A DNA stretch of 64,000 nucleotides, taken from NCBI RefSeq assembly GCF_000772955.1, contig NZ_JPVO01000049.1, positions 1 to 64,000 of the forward strand, read 5' to 3'. The position numbers and the translations under genes are program-made. Below, piece after piece: positions 1-7,470 of the stretch. Position 1 is the stretch's first letter; every line of letters starts with the position of its first letter. The notes under the pieces are model-generated. The model did not search any database. It was not told the origin of the DNA and worked only from the letters and a program-made list of their open reading frames with translations. The DNA comes from Ureibacillus sinduriensis BLB-1 = JCM 15800. Its GTDB lineage: Bacteria; Bacillota; Bacilli; Bacillales_A; Planococcaceae.

Positions 1-43
1 GTCACGCAGGAGATCGCCGGTTCGATCCCGGTCGGGACCGCCA
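1..43 (+). tRNA. tRNA-Asp(GUC), 3' part only
   Basis: The window opens exactly at the anticodon GTC of a tRNA whose 5' half lies outside. Visible are the 3' anticodon strand (GCAGG), the T arm with GGTTCGATCCC, the 3' acceptor strand and an encoded CCA at 41-43. It matches Bacillus tRNA-Asp and precedes Phe, as in the trnD-type order. Confidence 0.9.
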
Positions 44-61
44 TTTTAATATAAAATATAT

Positions 62-137
62 GGGTCAGTAGCTCAGTTGGTAGAGCATTAGATTGAAGCT
101 CTAAGTGTCGGCGGTTCGATTCCGTCCTGACCCACCA
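62..137 (+). tRNA. tRNA-Phe(GAA)
   Basis: 76-nt cloverleaf. Acceptor GGGTCAG (62-68) pairs with CTGACCC (127-133); the anticodon GAA is at 95-97; GGTTCGATTCC forms the T arm; CCA is encoded at 135-137. Part of the tRNA operon with 10-30 nt spacers and no internal terminator. Confidence 0.96.
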
Positions 138-148
138 TATAGATAAAT

Positions 149-224
<76 letters not shown>

Positions 225-231
225 TTTATCT

Positions 232-315
232 GGAGGGGTAGCGAAGTGGCTAAACGCGGCGGACTGTAAATCCGCTCCTTAGGGTTCGGCGGTTCGAATC
301 CGTCCCCCTCCACCA
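232..315 (+). tRNA. tRNA-Tyr(GUA)
   Basis: 84-nt class II tRNA with a long variable arm. Acceptor GGAGGGG (232-238) pairs with CCCCTCC (305-311); anticodon GTA at 266-268; CCA encoded at 313-315. Confidence 0.96.
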
Positions 316-325
316 TTCCTTTTAT

Positions 326-399
326 AGGGGCATAGTTTAAAGGTAGAACTACGGTCTCCAAAACCGTCAGTGTGGGTTCGATTCCTACTGCCCCTGCCA
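326..399 (+). tRNA. tRNA-Trp(CCA)
   Basis: 74-nt cloverleaf. Acceptor AGGGGCA (326-332) pairs with TGCCCCT (389-395), discriminator G; anticodon CCA at 358-360; 3' CCA encoded at 397-399. Confidence 0.95.
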
Positions 400-431
400 A
401 TTTATTTAAAATTAAACATAATAGTTATAAT

Positions 432-508
432 GGCGGTTGTGGCGAAGTGGTTAACGCACCTGATTGTGGTTCAGGCATTCGTGGGTTCGATTCCCATCAG
501 TCGCCCCA
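432..508 (+). tRNA. tRNA-His(GUG), copy 1
   Basis: 77-nt tRNA with the extra G(-1) at 432 opposite discriminator C505, the identity element of tRNA-His. Acceptor GCGGTTG (433-439) pairs with CAGTCGC (498-504); anticodon GTG at 466-468; CCA at 506-508. It is identical in sequence to the next tRNA. Confidence 0.96.
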
Positions 509-535
509 TTTATCTTGAAAATAAAATATTATAAT

Positions 536-612
536 GGCGGTTGTGGCGAAGTGGTTAACGCACCTGATTGTGGTTCAGGCATTCGTGGGTTCGATTCCCA
601 TCAGTCGCCCCA
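536..612 (+). tRNA. tRNA-His(GUG), copy 2
   Basis: Base-for-base copy of the tRNA at 432-508, including a few flanking bases on each side. Copies are 104 bp apart in head-to-tail order, so this is a recent tandem duplication inside the operon. Encoded CCA at 610-612. Confidence 0.96.
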
Positions 613-645
613 TTTATTTTATTACATTACTTACTTCATTATTTT

Positions 646-720
646 TGGGGTATAGCCAAGCGGTAAGGCAACGGATTTTGATTCCGTCATGCCCTGGTTC
701 GAATCCAGGTACCCCAGCCA
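646..720 (+). tRNA. tRNA-Gln(UUG)
   Basis: 75-nt cloverleaf. Acceptor TGGGGTA (646-652) pairs with TACCCCA (710-716); anticodon TTG at 678-680; CCA encoded at 718-720. Confidence 0.95.
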
Positions 721-743
721 TTTTTTAAAGTACAGTAATTAAT

Positions 744-817
744 GGCGGCATAGCCAAGTGGTAAGGCACAGGTCTGCAACACCTTTATCACCGGTTCAAA
801 TCCGGTTGCCGCCTCCA
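744..817 (+). tRNA. tRNA-Cys(GCA)
   Basis: 74-nt cloverleaf. Acceptor GGCGGCA (744-750) pairs with TGCCGCC (807-813), discriminator U; anticodon GCA at 776-778; CCA encoded at 815-817. Confidence 0.95.
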
Positions 818-856
818 TTATCTTATCGGTAAGGCCGATTTTTTTTATATGAATAT

Positions 857-938
857 GCCGGTGTGGCGGAATTGGCAGACGCGCACGACTCAAAATCGTG
901 TTCCTTCTGGAGTGTCGGTTCGACCCCGACCACCGGTA
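857..938 (+). tRNA. tRNA-Leu(CAA), CCA not encoded
   Basis: Class II tRNA with a long variable arm. Acceptor GCCGGTG (857-863) pairs with CACCGGT (931-937), the first pair being G-U; anticodon CAA in the loop at about 891-893; discriminator A938. The following bases are TCA, so unlike all its neighbours this gene lacks a templated CCA and would need CCA-adding enzyme. It is the last tRNA before the terminator. Confidence 0.93.
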
Positions 939-974
939 TCATTAGGTTAATCTACGTACGATTAATAAGTTAAG

Positions 975-1017
975 AAAGCTCACAAACCTTAATATAATAG
1001 GGTTTGTGAGCTTTTTG
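975..1017 (+). terminator. terminator of the tRNA operon
   Basis: A perfect 14-bp stem (975-988 with 1001-1014, arm AAAGCTCACAAACC), a 12-nt AT-rich loop and T residues after it. It closes the tRNA operon. The next 270 bases, to 1285, hold only unconvincing short frames. Confidence 0.9.
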
Positions 1018-1285
1018 CATTTTCAGGTTTGCGATAGAAAACGATAAGAATTGATTTTGTTAAATGAGGGATAACCGCCTTATTTAATTTAGCTTCCATT
1101 TCAGCTGCTGCAATTGTTGCTTCCTTTTTTGCATAAATAAAAAAGGAATCGACATAACCTGCCAATTCCTTTTCACAAATGATAGAGAGCATTTTGTACT
1201 TTTTGTTTCAATGTAGGTTTTAGAAAACTTATATATCATAAAAAGATAATAAATAATCAAAATTGCAAAAATATCATAATTATGA

Positions 1286-1771
1286 TTAGACAATATCATA
1301 TAGTGTTTTTACTTTGTCGCAAAAAGTTAGACATTTATTTTTTTTTGTATCCATTCCTAAAAAATCAAACATTTCAGCGATTCTCAATACATCCTCCTCC
1401 TGACATTTGCGACTTATTAGATCTAAGATGGCAGTAAAATACTTTATCATTGCTTGTAGATACATGTTATCTATCACATCTATTTTAATTTTATTCAATT
1501 CAGCTAAATAATATCTTGCACTACCTACGTTTTTAGAAACTATTTTAATTTCTAATATGTTAAATATCATTAATGCAACTTCATTTCGATATCGTTTAAT
1601 ATTTTTTAAGATAAGGAGTGTATTCATTGCTCGGTAATATACTGAGTCAATCAGCTCATTAGAATAAAAACTTAACGTATTAGTGAACAACGTAATTTCA
1701 TAGTATCCCCAACTATTACAATTTATTAAATAACTCTGAATAAAATTTAATTCCTCATGAATAATTATGCC
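1286..1771 (-). pseudogene. Rgg/GadR/MutR-like regulator remnant (C-terminal part only)
   Basis: The frame is open from a stop at 1772-1774 to 1286. Read from its upstream edge it gives the residues INCNSWGYYEITLFTNTL, which resemble the start of the alpha-helical TPR-like C-terminal domain of Rgg/GadR/MutR regulators. These bind peptide pheromones and are normally about 280 residues with an N-terminal HTH. Here only about 160 residues remain, no HTH can be found in frame, and the first possible start (TTG near 1690) lies inside the domain. The stretch is AT-rich. It looks like a truncated, probably non-functional gene. The family assignment is from pattern memory only and is moderate. Confidence 0.42.
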
Positions 1772-1892
1772 CTATCTTTTATCTTATTTACCCTTTGAAT
1801 AAATTGAACACTTTTTAATGCAGTTTGAGTGAAACTTTTGCCAGAAATGGAAGTCTAAGTAAATGTAAAAAATTGCAGGGAGGATTTCGAGA

Positions 1893-2798
1893 ATGAAAGT
1901 AAAAAAACTAATGATCTCTGCATTAGCAATCGCATTATTAACTGGACCAGCGATGAATCCGGATATAGCTCATGCAAAGGAAGAAAAGATTACTCAAGGT
2001 GTGAAAACCAAAGAACTCAGCAAAAAAGGGGCGGTTCAATTAGCTTCCAAATTAGCCCATGTAACCAGTGCTGTTCAGTCTGGGGGCCTTTATCAAGAAG
2101 GAGAATATAAAACATTTATTTATCAACGCAAAACATATCGTTACCTGGCAAAAGATATAGATACAAAAAAGGAATTATTGTCATTTTTAAAGACTGCACT
2201 AACACATACTGCTGCAGAACAATTTATAAAGAAACAAGGAATTATTGAACATAAAGGGAAAATGGCTCAACTTGAGGCGGATGGAGGTTCATTGTTACAA
2301 TGGGGTGAGGCAACTGCGGAATTTTTAAAAGACAACGGCAAAACAAAGTACTACCGATTAAGTGTACCGGTGGGGGATACTGGAACAAGTGAGGCTTATA
2401 TTGTAGAGTTTCAACACGTTAAAAAGGTTGGATGGAGAATTAGCAAAAAGCCATACTTGGATCTAGACATACCATTTAATGTGAATCCTGCACTCATCTT
2501 CTTTAATAACTTGGTAAAGAATCTGGATTTAGCAAAAAGCCAATTAATCGATTCCAAGACTTTTTCGTATGATCTTTTGAAAAAGGGAGTTAAGAAAGTT
2601 GAATTAGTGGAACTAAAGGAATTAAAAAGAAATCAAACACAAGTAGAATATGTTGCAAAAGTTGATGTTGAACTGGAAAATAGCTATCAAGGAAGCTTGA
2701 AGGAAGGAATTAACCAATTCTACATCTTAATTCAGCCGGTTGATGACATGGAGTTCAAGATTGTAAGTCTTGGTAATACCCCACAATTAAATAAGTAA
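1893..2798 (+). CDS. secreted IseA-like (DL-endopeptidase inhibitor family) protein
   Basis: 301 residues. Residues 1-28 form a signal peptide (KVKK, a hydrophobic core, then cleavage after an AHA-type motif), so the protein is exported. Residues about 45-195 resemble the IseA/YoeB family, whose B. subtilis member binds and inhibits cell-wall DL-endopeptidases: a TYRYL block, a Gly-rich GSLLQWG block and a final GWRI block. B. subtilis IseA is about 180 residues, so this protein carries an extra C-terminal domain of about 100 residues of unknown role. The RBS AGGGAGGAT sits 8 nt before the ATG. It is monocistronic with its own terminator. The family match is fairly likely; inhibitor activity is inferred. 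Confidence 0.65.
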   Translation: MKVKKLMISALAIALLTGPAMNPDIAHAKEEKITQGVKTKELSKKGAVQLASKLAHVTSAVQSGGLYQEGEYKTFIYQRKTYRYLAKDIDTKKELLSFLKTALTHTAAEQFIKKQGIIEHKGKMAQLEADGGSLLQWGEATAEFLKDNGKTKYYRLSVPVGDTGTSEAYIVEFQHVKKVGWRISKKPYLDLDIPFNVNPALIFFNNLVKNLDLAKSQLIDSKTFSYDLLKKGVKKVELVELKELKRNQTQVEYVAKVDVELENSYQGSLKEGINQFYILIQPVDDMEFKIVSLGNTPQLNK

Positions 2799-2804
2799 TT
2801 CTTA

Positions 2805-2840
2805 AAATCCTCCTACAGTATAGGGAGGATTTCTTGTTTT
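2805..2840 (+). terminator. terminator after the IseA-like gene
   Basis: A 9-bp perfect stem AAATCCTCC/GGAGGATTT (2805-2813 with 2824-2832), followed by a T-rich tail. Confidence 0.8.
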
Positions 2841-2961
2841 CCGATAATCTTGCACATGAAGGATTTCTTACGTGAATCTTCTTAAACATGCCCTATTTTC
2901 TTGCTCATAAGTTGACCATTTCTGCTTTTTCAATTTTAGATACAAGAAAAAGTATTTACGC

Positions 2962-2991
2962 TTTACATACCTCACTAGGGTATGGTAATAT
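2962..2991 (+). promoter_or_regulatory. csoR promoter with CsoR-type operator
   Basis: The dyad CATACCTCACTAGGGTATG at 2966-2984 has the TACC...GGTA symmetry of CsoR operators ahead of Bacillus copZA operons. It lies between a -35-like TTTACA (2962-2967) and a -10-like TAATAT (2986-2991), spacer 18 nt. Bound apo-CsoR would therefore block RNA polymerase, and Cu(I) would release it. Confidence 0.8.
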
Positions 2992-3016
2992 AAAAATATG
3001 TTAGGAGGTTGAACTA

Positions 3017-3337
3017 ATGGAAGAGTTAGATTTCCCTGTAGACGATGTGTCGTGTACACGTAAAAGTCATCATTCCGAACGAGTCAAAAAGGATTTGACT
3101 ACTCGGCTTAATCGAATCGAGGGTCAAATCAGGGGCATAAAAGGGATGATTGAGAAAGACGTTTACTGTGATGATGTTATTACACAACTTTCTGCCACAC
3201 AATCTGCGTTAAATAGTGTAGCCAAGATACTTTTAGAGGGTCATTTAAAAGGCTGTGTTGTAGATCGTCTGTCAGAAGGTGATGAGGCGGTGCTTGATGA
3301 ATTAGTCGTAACCATCCAAAAACTGATGAAAAAATAA
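3017..3337 (+). CDS. csoR: copper-sensing repressor CsoR
   Basis: 106 residues, all-alpha DUF156 family. The Cu(I) ligand triad is present as Cys51 (VYCDD), His76 and Cys80 (EGHLKGC), and the DNA-contacting helix contains the conserved RLNRIEGQIRG. Apo-CsoR represses the operon and Cu(I) binding derepresses it. The N terminus has an additional Cys13-His18-His19 cluster. RBS TAGGAGG precedes the ATG. It is first in csoR-copZ-copA, the usual Bacillus arrangement, and its own promoter carries a matching dyad, so autoregulation is expected. Confidence 0.95.
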   Translation: MEELDFPVDDVSCTRKSHHSERVKKDLTTRLNRIEGQIRGIKGMIEKDVYCDDVITQLSATQSALNSVAKILLEGHLKGCVVDRLSEGDEAVLDELVVTIQKLMKK

Positions 3338-3412
3338 CTTGTTTTAGCTAGCTAAATATTGCTCATATATGTATGAGCTTCTGACAAAACTTTTTAAAAG
3401 GGAGAGAACAAT

Positions 3413-3619
3413 ATGCAAAATGTAACATTGAATGTTCAAGGTATGTCTTGTGGACATTGTGTAAAAGCTGTAGAAGGAAGCGTTGGTGAATTGGAAGGGG
3501 TAAACCAAGTAACCGTTAAATTAGCAGAAGCTTTAGTTGATATCTCTTACAATGATTCACAAATTTCACTAGATAAAATTAAAGAAACAATTGAAGATCA
3601 AGGATATGAAGTAGTCTAG
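3413..3619 (+). CDS. copZ: copper chaperone CopZ
   Basis: 68-residue ferredoxin-like HMA domain with the Cu(I)-binding motif GMSCGHC (Cys13, Cys16). It shuttles cytoplasmic Cu(I) to the N-terminal domains of CopA and to CsoR. Its length is typical for the family. RBS GGGAGAG lies 6-8 nt before the ATG. It is transcribed behind csoR with a 75-nt gap. Confidence 0.95.
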   Translation: MQNVTLNVQGMSCGHCVKAVEGSVGELEGVNQVTVKLAEALVDISYNDSQISLDKIKETIEDQGYEVV

Positions 3620-3638
3620 GAGTGCTAGTATAGCACTC
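3620..3638 (+). terminator. weak hairpin between copZ and copA
   Basis: GAGTGCT (3620-3626) pairs with AGCACTC (3632-3638) across a short loop and is followed by TCTTATTTTC. It may be a partial terminator or processing site that keeps copZ transcripts more abundant than copA transcripts. Confidence 0.5.
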
Positions 3639-3655
3639 TCTTATTTTCATAAAAA

Positions 3656-3674
3656 TATACCCCATATAGGTATT
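3656..3674 (+). promoter_or_regulatory. second CsoR-like half-dyad ahead of copA
   Basis: TATACC (3656-3661) and GGTATT (3669-3674) form a looser TACC...GGTA dyad just upstream of the copA RBS. No convincing -35/-10 pair accompanies it, so a separate copper-controlled copA promoter is only a possibility. Confidence 0.35.
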
Positions 3675-3691
3675 AAAGTAAGGTGGTTAGA

Positions 3692-6130
3692 ATGATGAGT
3701 GCAGAAACAGGCAAAGTGAAAGAAGCCAGCCTTCAAATAACAGGAATGACTTGTGCAGCGTGTGCGACACGTATTGAAAAGGGTCTTGAAAAAATGGAAG
3801 GTGTCGATGAGGCATCTGTCAATTTGGCACTTGAGAGGTCAACCATTAAATATGATCCGTCCATGCTAAATGAGAAAGATTTGGAGAAGAAAATCGAAGC
3901 ACTTGGTTATGGAGTTGTCAAACAGAAAACAGAATTTGATATAACAGGGATGACTTGTGCGGCATGTGCAACGCGTATAGAAAAAGTGTTAGGAAAATTG
4001 GATGGTATTGCAAACGCAAACGTCAATTTAGCTCTTGAGAAAGCGATGGTTGAGTTTAATCCTTCCGAGGTAACGATTCCGGACATTATTGCCAAGATAG
4101 AAAAGCTTGGATACGGGGCGCATCAAAAACAAGATGGCAAAGAGCAGGCGGACCATCGAGAAATGCATATTAAAGATCAACAACGTAAATTTATATTCTC
4201 TGTAATTTTTTCTTTGCCATTACTATGGACGATGGTTGGACATTTTACATTCACATCGTTTTTATATGTACCCGAGTTCTTGATGAATCCTTGGATACAA
4301 TTGATCTTGGCAACCCCGGTTCAATTTATTATAGGGAAGCAGTTTTATGTAGGTGCTTATAAAGCGCTGCGCAACGGCAGTGCCAATATGGACGTGTTGG
4401 TTGTACTGGGAACATCCGCAGCGTATTTTTATAGTCTTTATCAAGCAATTGTTACAGCAGGTACCCACCATGGGCCACACCTCTATTTTGAAACGAGTGC
4501 TGTACTGATTACACTTATACTCTTGGGAAAATTATTTGAAGCAAAAGCAAAAGGGCGTTCGTCTGAAGCAATTAAGAAATTAATGGGGCTTCAAGCGAAA
4601 ACAGCAATCGTAGTACGTGATGGAGCCGAAAAGAGAGTACCGTTAGAAGAAGTTGTCATTGGTGACATGATACTCGTCAAACCAGGGGAAAAAATTCCTG
4701 TTGATGGTGAAGTGGCAGAAGGAACAACAGCTGTTGATGAATCAATGCTGACAGGTGAAAGTTTGCCGGTGGATAAAATGAACGGTGACGTACTTTACGG
4801 CTCAACTATAAATAAAAATGGTTTCATTAAAATGACAGCAACAAGGGTGGGGCGTGACACAGCATTAGCACAGATTATTAAAGTGGTAGAAGATGCGCAA
4901 GGTTCGAAAGCGCCCATTCAGCGTATGGCAGACCGAATATCAGGTATTTTTGTGCCGATTGTGGTGGGCATTGCGATCCTTACCTTCCTGGTATGGATCA
5001 TATGGATACATCCTGGTGAATTTACCCCTGCACTAGAGGTGCTAATTGCGGTTCTTGTAATTGCCTGTCCGTGTGCACTTGGTTTAGCAACTCCAACTTC
5101 CATTATGGCAGGCTCCGGCCGTGCAGCAGAATTTGGCATCCTGTTCAAAGGTGGGGAGCATTTAGAACAAACACAAGAAATCGACACGGTCGTAGTCGAT
5201 AAGACCGGTACAGTCACTCATGGTAAACCTGTATTAACAGATGTACTAATTGCAGAAAATCAAGATGAAAATAAAGTTTTATCTCTGATTGGTGCAGCTG
5301 AAAAGCAATCAGAGCATCCTTTAGCACAAGCAATCGTCCACGGTATTGAAGAAAAGGGCATTGAGCTTGGCAATATTCAATATTTTGAGGCGATTCCTGG
5401 TTTCGGTGTGCAAGCGACCATCTCGGGCCAAGGAGTAATCATAGGTACACGTAAACTCATGCAGCAATATGGGATTGATATTACTTCTGTACTTCCAATG
5501 ATGGAAGAACTGGAGGGGAACGGAAAAACGGCAATGTTGGTTGGAATCAACGGAAAATATGCAGGTCTGGTTGCCGTAGCAGATACAATTAAAGAAACTT
5601 CTCCAGAAGCTGTTCGTCAATTACAAGATATGGGCATCAAAGTGATCATGATGACAGGAGATAACGAACGTACGGCCCAAGCAATTGGAAGAGAAGTAGG
5701 CGTTGATGAAGTTATTGCAGAGGTTCTTCCTGAAGGAAAAGCAGCCGTGGTGAAAAAACTCCAGCAACAGGGAAAAAAAGTAGCAATGGTCGGTGATGGG
5801 ATCAATGACGCACCTGCACTCGCTACAGCTGATATCGGGATGGCCATTGGAACAGGAACGGATGTTGCAATGGAAGCAGCGGATATTACTCTAATTAGGG
5901 GCGATTTAAAAAGCATCGCGGATGCCATTATAATGAGTCGCAAAACGATGCGAAATATTAAGCAAAACTTATTCTGGGCATTCGCCTATAATATTGTCGG
6001 CATTCCGATCGCAGCAGCAGGTTTCCTCGCACCTTGGGTTGCCGGTGCGGCGATGGCATTCAGCTCCGTATCGGTCGTATTGAATGCTTTGCGTTTACAG
6101 CGGGTAAAATTAAATAAAGATGTGTTATAA
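3692..6130 (+). CDS. copA: copper-translocating P1B-type ATPase CopA
   Basis: 812 residues. Two N-terminal HMA domains each carry GMTCAAC (Cys21/Cys24 and Cys89/Cys92). They are followed by transmembrane helices, the actuator TGES loop (about 354), the intramembrane Cu(I) motif CPC (459-461), the phosphorylated Asp503 in DKTGT, the SEHPLA nucleotide-site motif and GDGINDAP (701-708). It pumps Cu(I) out of the cytoplasm. The frame opens earlier at a GTG (3683), but AAGGTGG at 3680-3686 fits as RBS for ATG 3692 or 3695. Last gene of the csoR-copZ-copA operon. Confidence 0.96.
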   Translation: MMSAETGKVKEASLQITGMTCAACATRIEKGLEKMEGVDEASVNLALERSTIKYDPSMLNEKDLEKKIEALGYGVVKQKTEFDITGMTCAACATRIEKVLGKLDGIANANVNLALEKAMVEFNPSEVTIPDIIAKIEKLGYGAHQKQDGKEQADHREMHIKDQQRKFIFSVIFSLPLLWTMVGHFTFTSFLYVPEFLMNPWIQLILATPVQFIIGKQFYVGAYKALRNGSANMDVLVVLGTSAAYFYSLYQAIVTAGTHHGPHLYFETSAVLITLILLGKLFEAKAKGRSSEAIKKLMGLQAKTAIVVRDGAEKRVPLEEVVIGDMILVKPGEKIPVDGEVAEGTTAVDESMLTGESLPVDKMNGDVLYGSTINKNGFIKMTATRVGRDTALAQIIKVVEDAQGSKAPIQRMADRISGIFVPIVVGIAILTFLVWIIWIHPGEFTPALEVLIAVLVIACPCALGLATPTSIMAGSGRAAEFGILFKGGEHLEQTQEIDTVVVDKTGTVTHGKPVLTDVLIAENQDENKVLSLIGAAEKQSEHPLAQAIVHGIEEKGIELGNIQYFEAIPGFGVQATISGQGVIIGTRKLMQQYGIDITSVLPMMEELEGNGKTAMLVGINGKYAGLVAVADTIKETSPEAVRQLQDMGIKVIMMTGDNERTAQAIGREVGVDEVIAEVLPEGKAAVVKKLQQQGKKVAMVGDGINDAPALATADIGMAIGTGTDVAMEAADITLIRGDLKSIADAIIMSRKTMRNIKQNLFWAFAYNIVGIPIAAAGFLAPWVAGAAMAFSSVSVVLNALRLQRVKLNKDVL

Positions 6131-6166
6131 CCAAATTTCCTTCTAAGGCAAGTTATAACTTTGAAA

Positions 6167-6207
6167 AAAACTCACGAACTTTGTTAACTCGAGGTTTGTG
6201 AGTTTTT
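6167..6207 (+). terminator. terminator of the copper operon
   Basis: An imperfect stem (AAAACTCAC-GAAC at 6167-6179 with GTTTGTGAGTTTT at 6194-6206) ends in a T run. The arm sequence is similar to that of the tRNA-operon terminator at 975-1014. Confidence 0.8.
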
Positions 6208-6334
6208 CATCTTCATGGAATTTATTCGCCAATCTAAATCAGGTAGATTGATAGTTGTTCAGGTAACTGATAGCCAAAATGGATAATAGCCAAACTAGGG
6301 GACTTGATAGTATGATAAAATAGTAAGGAATTTT

Positions 6335-6379
6335 TTGGAATAATCTGATAAGATAGATAATAATATATAAACGCTTTCA
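6335..6379 (+). promoter_or_regulatory. candidate promoter and cre site of the rhamnose-sensing operon
   Basis: TTGGAA (6335-6340), 17 nt, then TAATAA (6358-6363) resembles a sigma-A promoter. Immediately downstream, read on the minus strand, TGAAAGCGTTTAT (6367-6379 region) agrees with the catabolite-responsive element TGWAARCGYTWNCW at nearly all positions. CcpA bound there would block initiation or early elongation. Confidence 0.55.
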
Positions 6380-6429
6380 TATTTTACATTCTTTCTACCT
6401 ATCCAGAATGAAAGGAAAGTGAATAGAAT

Positions 6430-7470
6430 ATGAGAATATGTTTCTCTCTTTTTTGTTTCATTCTATTTGTAAGCGGTTGCAGTTCACAGGATCCGGATAA
6501 TGAAAAGTTTGAAGTTGTTTATACAATTGAAGATATCGAGATGGAAGAGGCGGAGAAAAACGAAACACAACAATTGACGATTGCTATTGTCCCTAAACAG
6601 ATCAATATCCCATATTTTAATGCCGTTAAGGAAGGTGCACTAGAAGCAGGGGAAGATTTAGGCGTTAATGTCATTTATACTGGACCGACCTTTACTGATG
6701 CCTCTCAACAAATATTAATAATAAAAGATTTAATAAAACAACATGTTGATGTAATTGCAATCTCTGCAAATGACCCCGAAAAGCTTGCCCCTATATTATT
6801 GGAAGCAAAAGATAAAGGGATTAAGGTCATTACGTGGGATGCAGATACAATCCCGGAAGCAAGAGATTTTTTTATTAACATGGTTGACCCTGAGACGCTA
6901 GGCAGGCATTTGATGGACATCCTTGCATGGAATACAGATGAAGAAGGGGAATTTGCGATTTTAACTGGCCCGTTATCTGCCGCCAATCTTAATGAATGGC
7001 TTCACTGGATTAAAGTTCAGCAAGAAGAATATTATCCTAATATGAAACTGGTCGATACCGTTGCACATGATGATGATCCACATCGAGCGTACGTTCTTGC
7101 GAAAGAATTATTAATTGCCCATCCGAATTTAAAAGGGATTATTGGGAATTCGTCGGAAGGTCCTCCTGCTGCAGCACAAGCGGTGAAGGAAGCGCAGAAG
7201 GAAGGGGAAGTGGCGGTTGTTGGATTATCCCCTCCAAATCAGATGAATGAATTTTTAAAAGATGGTTCAGCCCAAGTCGTGACATTATGGAGTCCGAAGA
7301 AATTAGGATATTTAACGGTTGCCCTTGCCAAAAATGCACTTAATCATATTGAACCGTATGACCACCAAGAAATTGCAGGAGTGGGGAAAATAAGGGTGAA
7401 AAGTGACATGGTGATTATGGGCGAGCCGATAGATTTTACGAAAGAAAATGTGGATCAATATGACTTTTAA
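6430..7470 (+). CDS. sugar-binding lipoprotein, probable sensory partner of the adjacent kinase
   Basis: 346 residues. A lipoprotein signal with lipobox VSGC puts the mature protein on the outer face of the membrane. The rest is a type I periplasmic-binding fold (Peripla_BP_4/RbsB class; IAIVPKQINIPYF, VDVIAISANDP and VITWDAD segments). It is encoded in front of, and overlaps by 23 bp, a YesM-type sensor kinase, and has no transporter gene directly attached. A second binding lipoprotein (14917-15972) sits in the ABC-transporter operon. I infer that this one presents sugar to the sensor rather than serving uptake. The ligand is probably L-rhamnose, by context only. Confidence 0.75.
   Translation: MRICFSLFCFILFVSGCSSQDPDNEKFEVVYTIEDIEMEEAEKNETQQLTIAIVPKQINIPYFNAVKEGALEAGEDLGVNVIYTGPTFTDASQQILIIKDLIKQHVDVIAISANDPEKLAPILLEAKDKGIKVITWDADTIPEARDFFINMVDPETLGRHLMDILAWNTDEEGEFAILTGPLSAANLNEWLHWIKVQQEEYYPNMKLVDTVAHDDDPHRAYVLAKELLIAHPNLKGIIGNSSEGPPAAAQAVKEAQKEGEVAVVGLSPPNQMNEFLKDGSAQVVTLWSPKKLGYLTVALAKNALNHIEPYDHQEIAGVGKIRVKSDMVIMGEPIDFTKENVDQYDF

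Noticed and set aside
989..1192. 67-codon minus-strand frame after the tRNA operon
   Set aside because: It runs into the terminator stem, has no RBS and no recognisable content.
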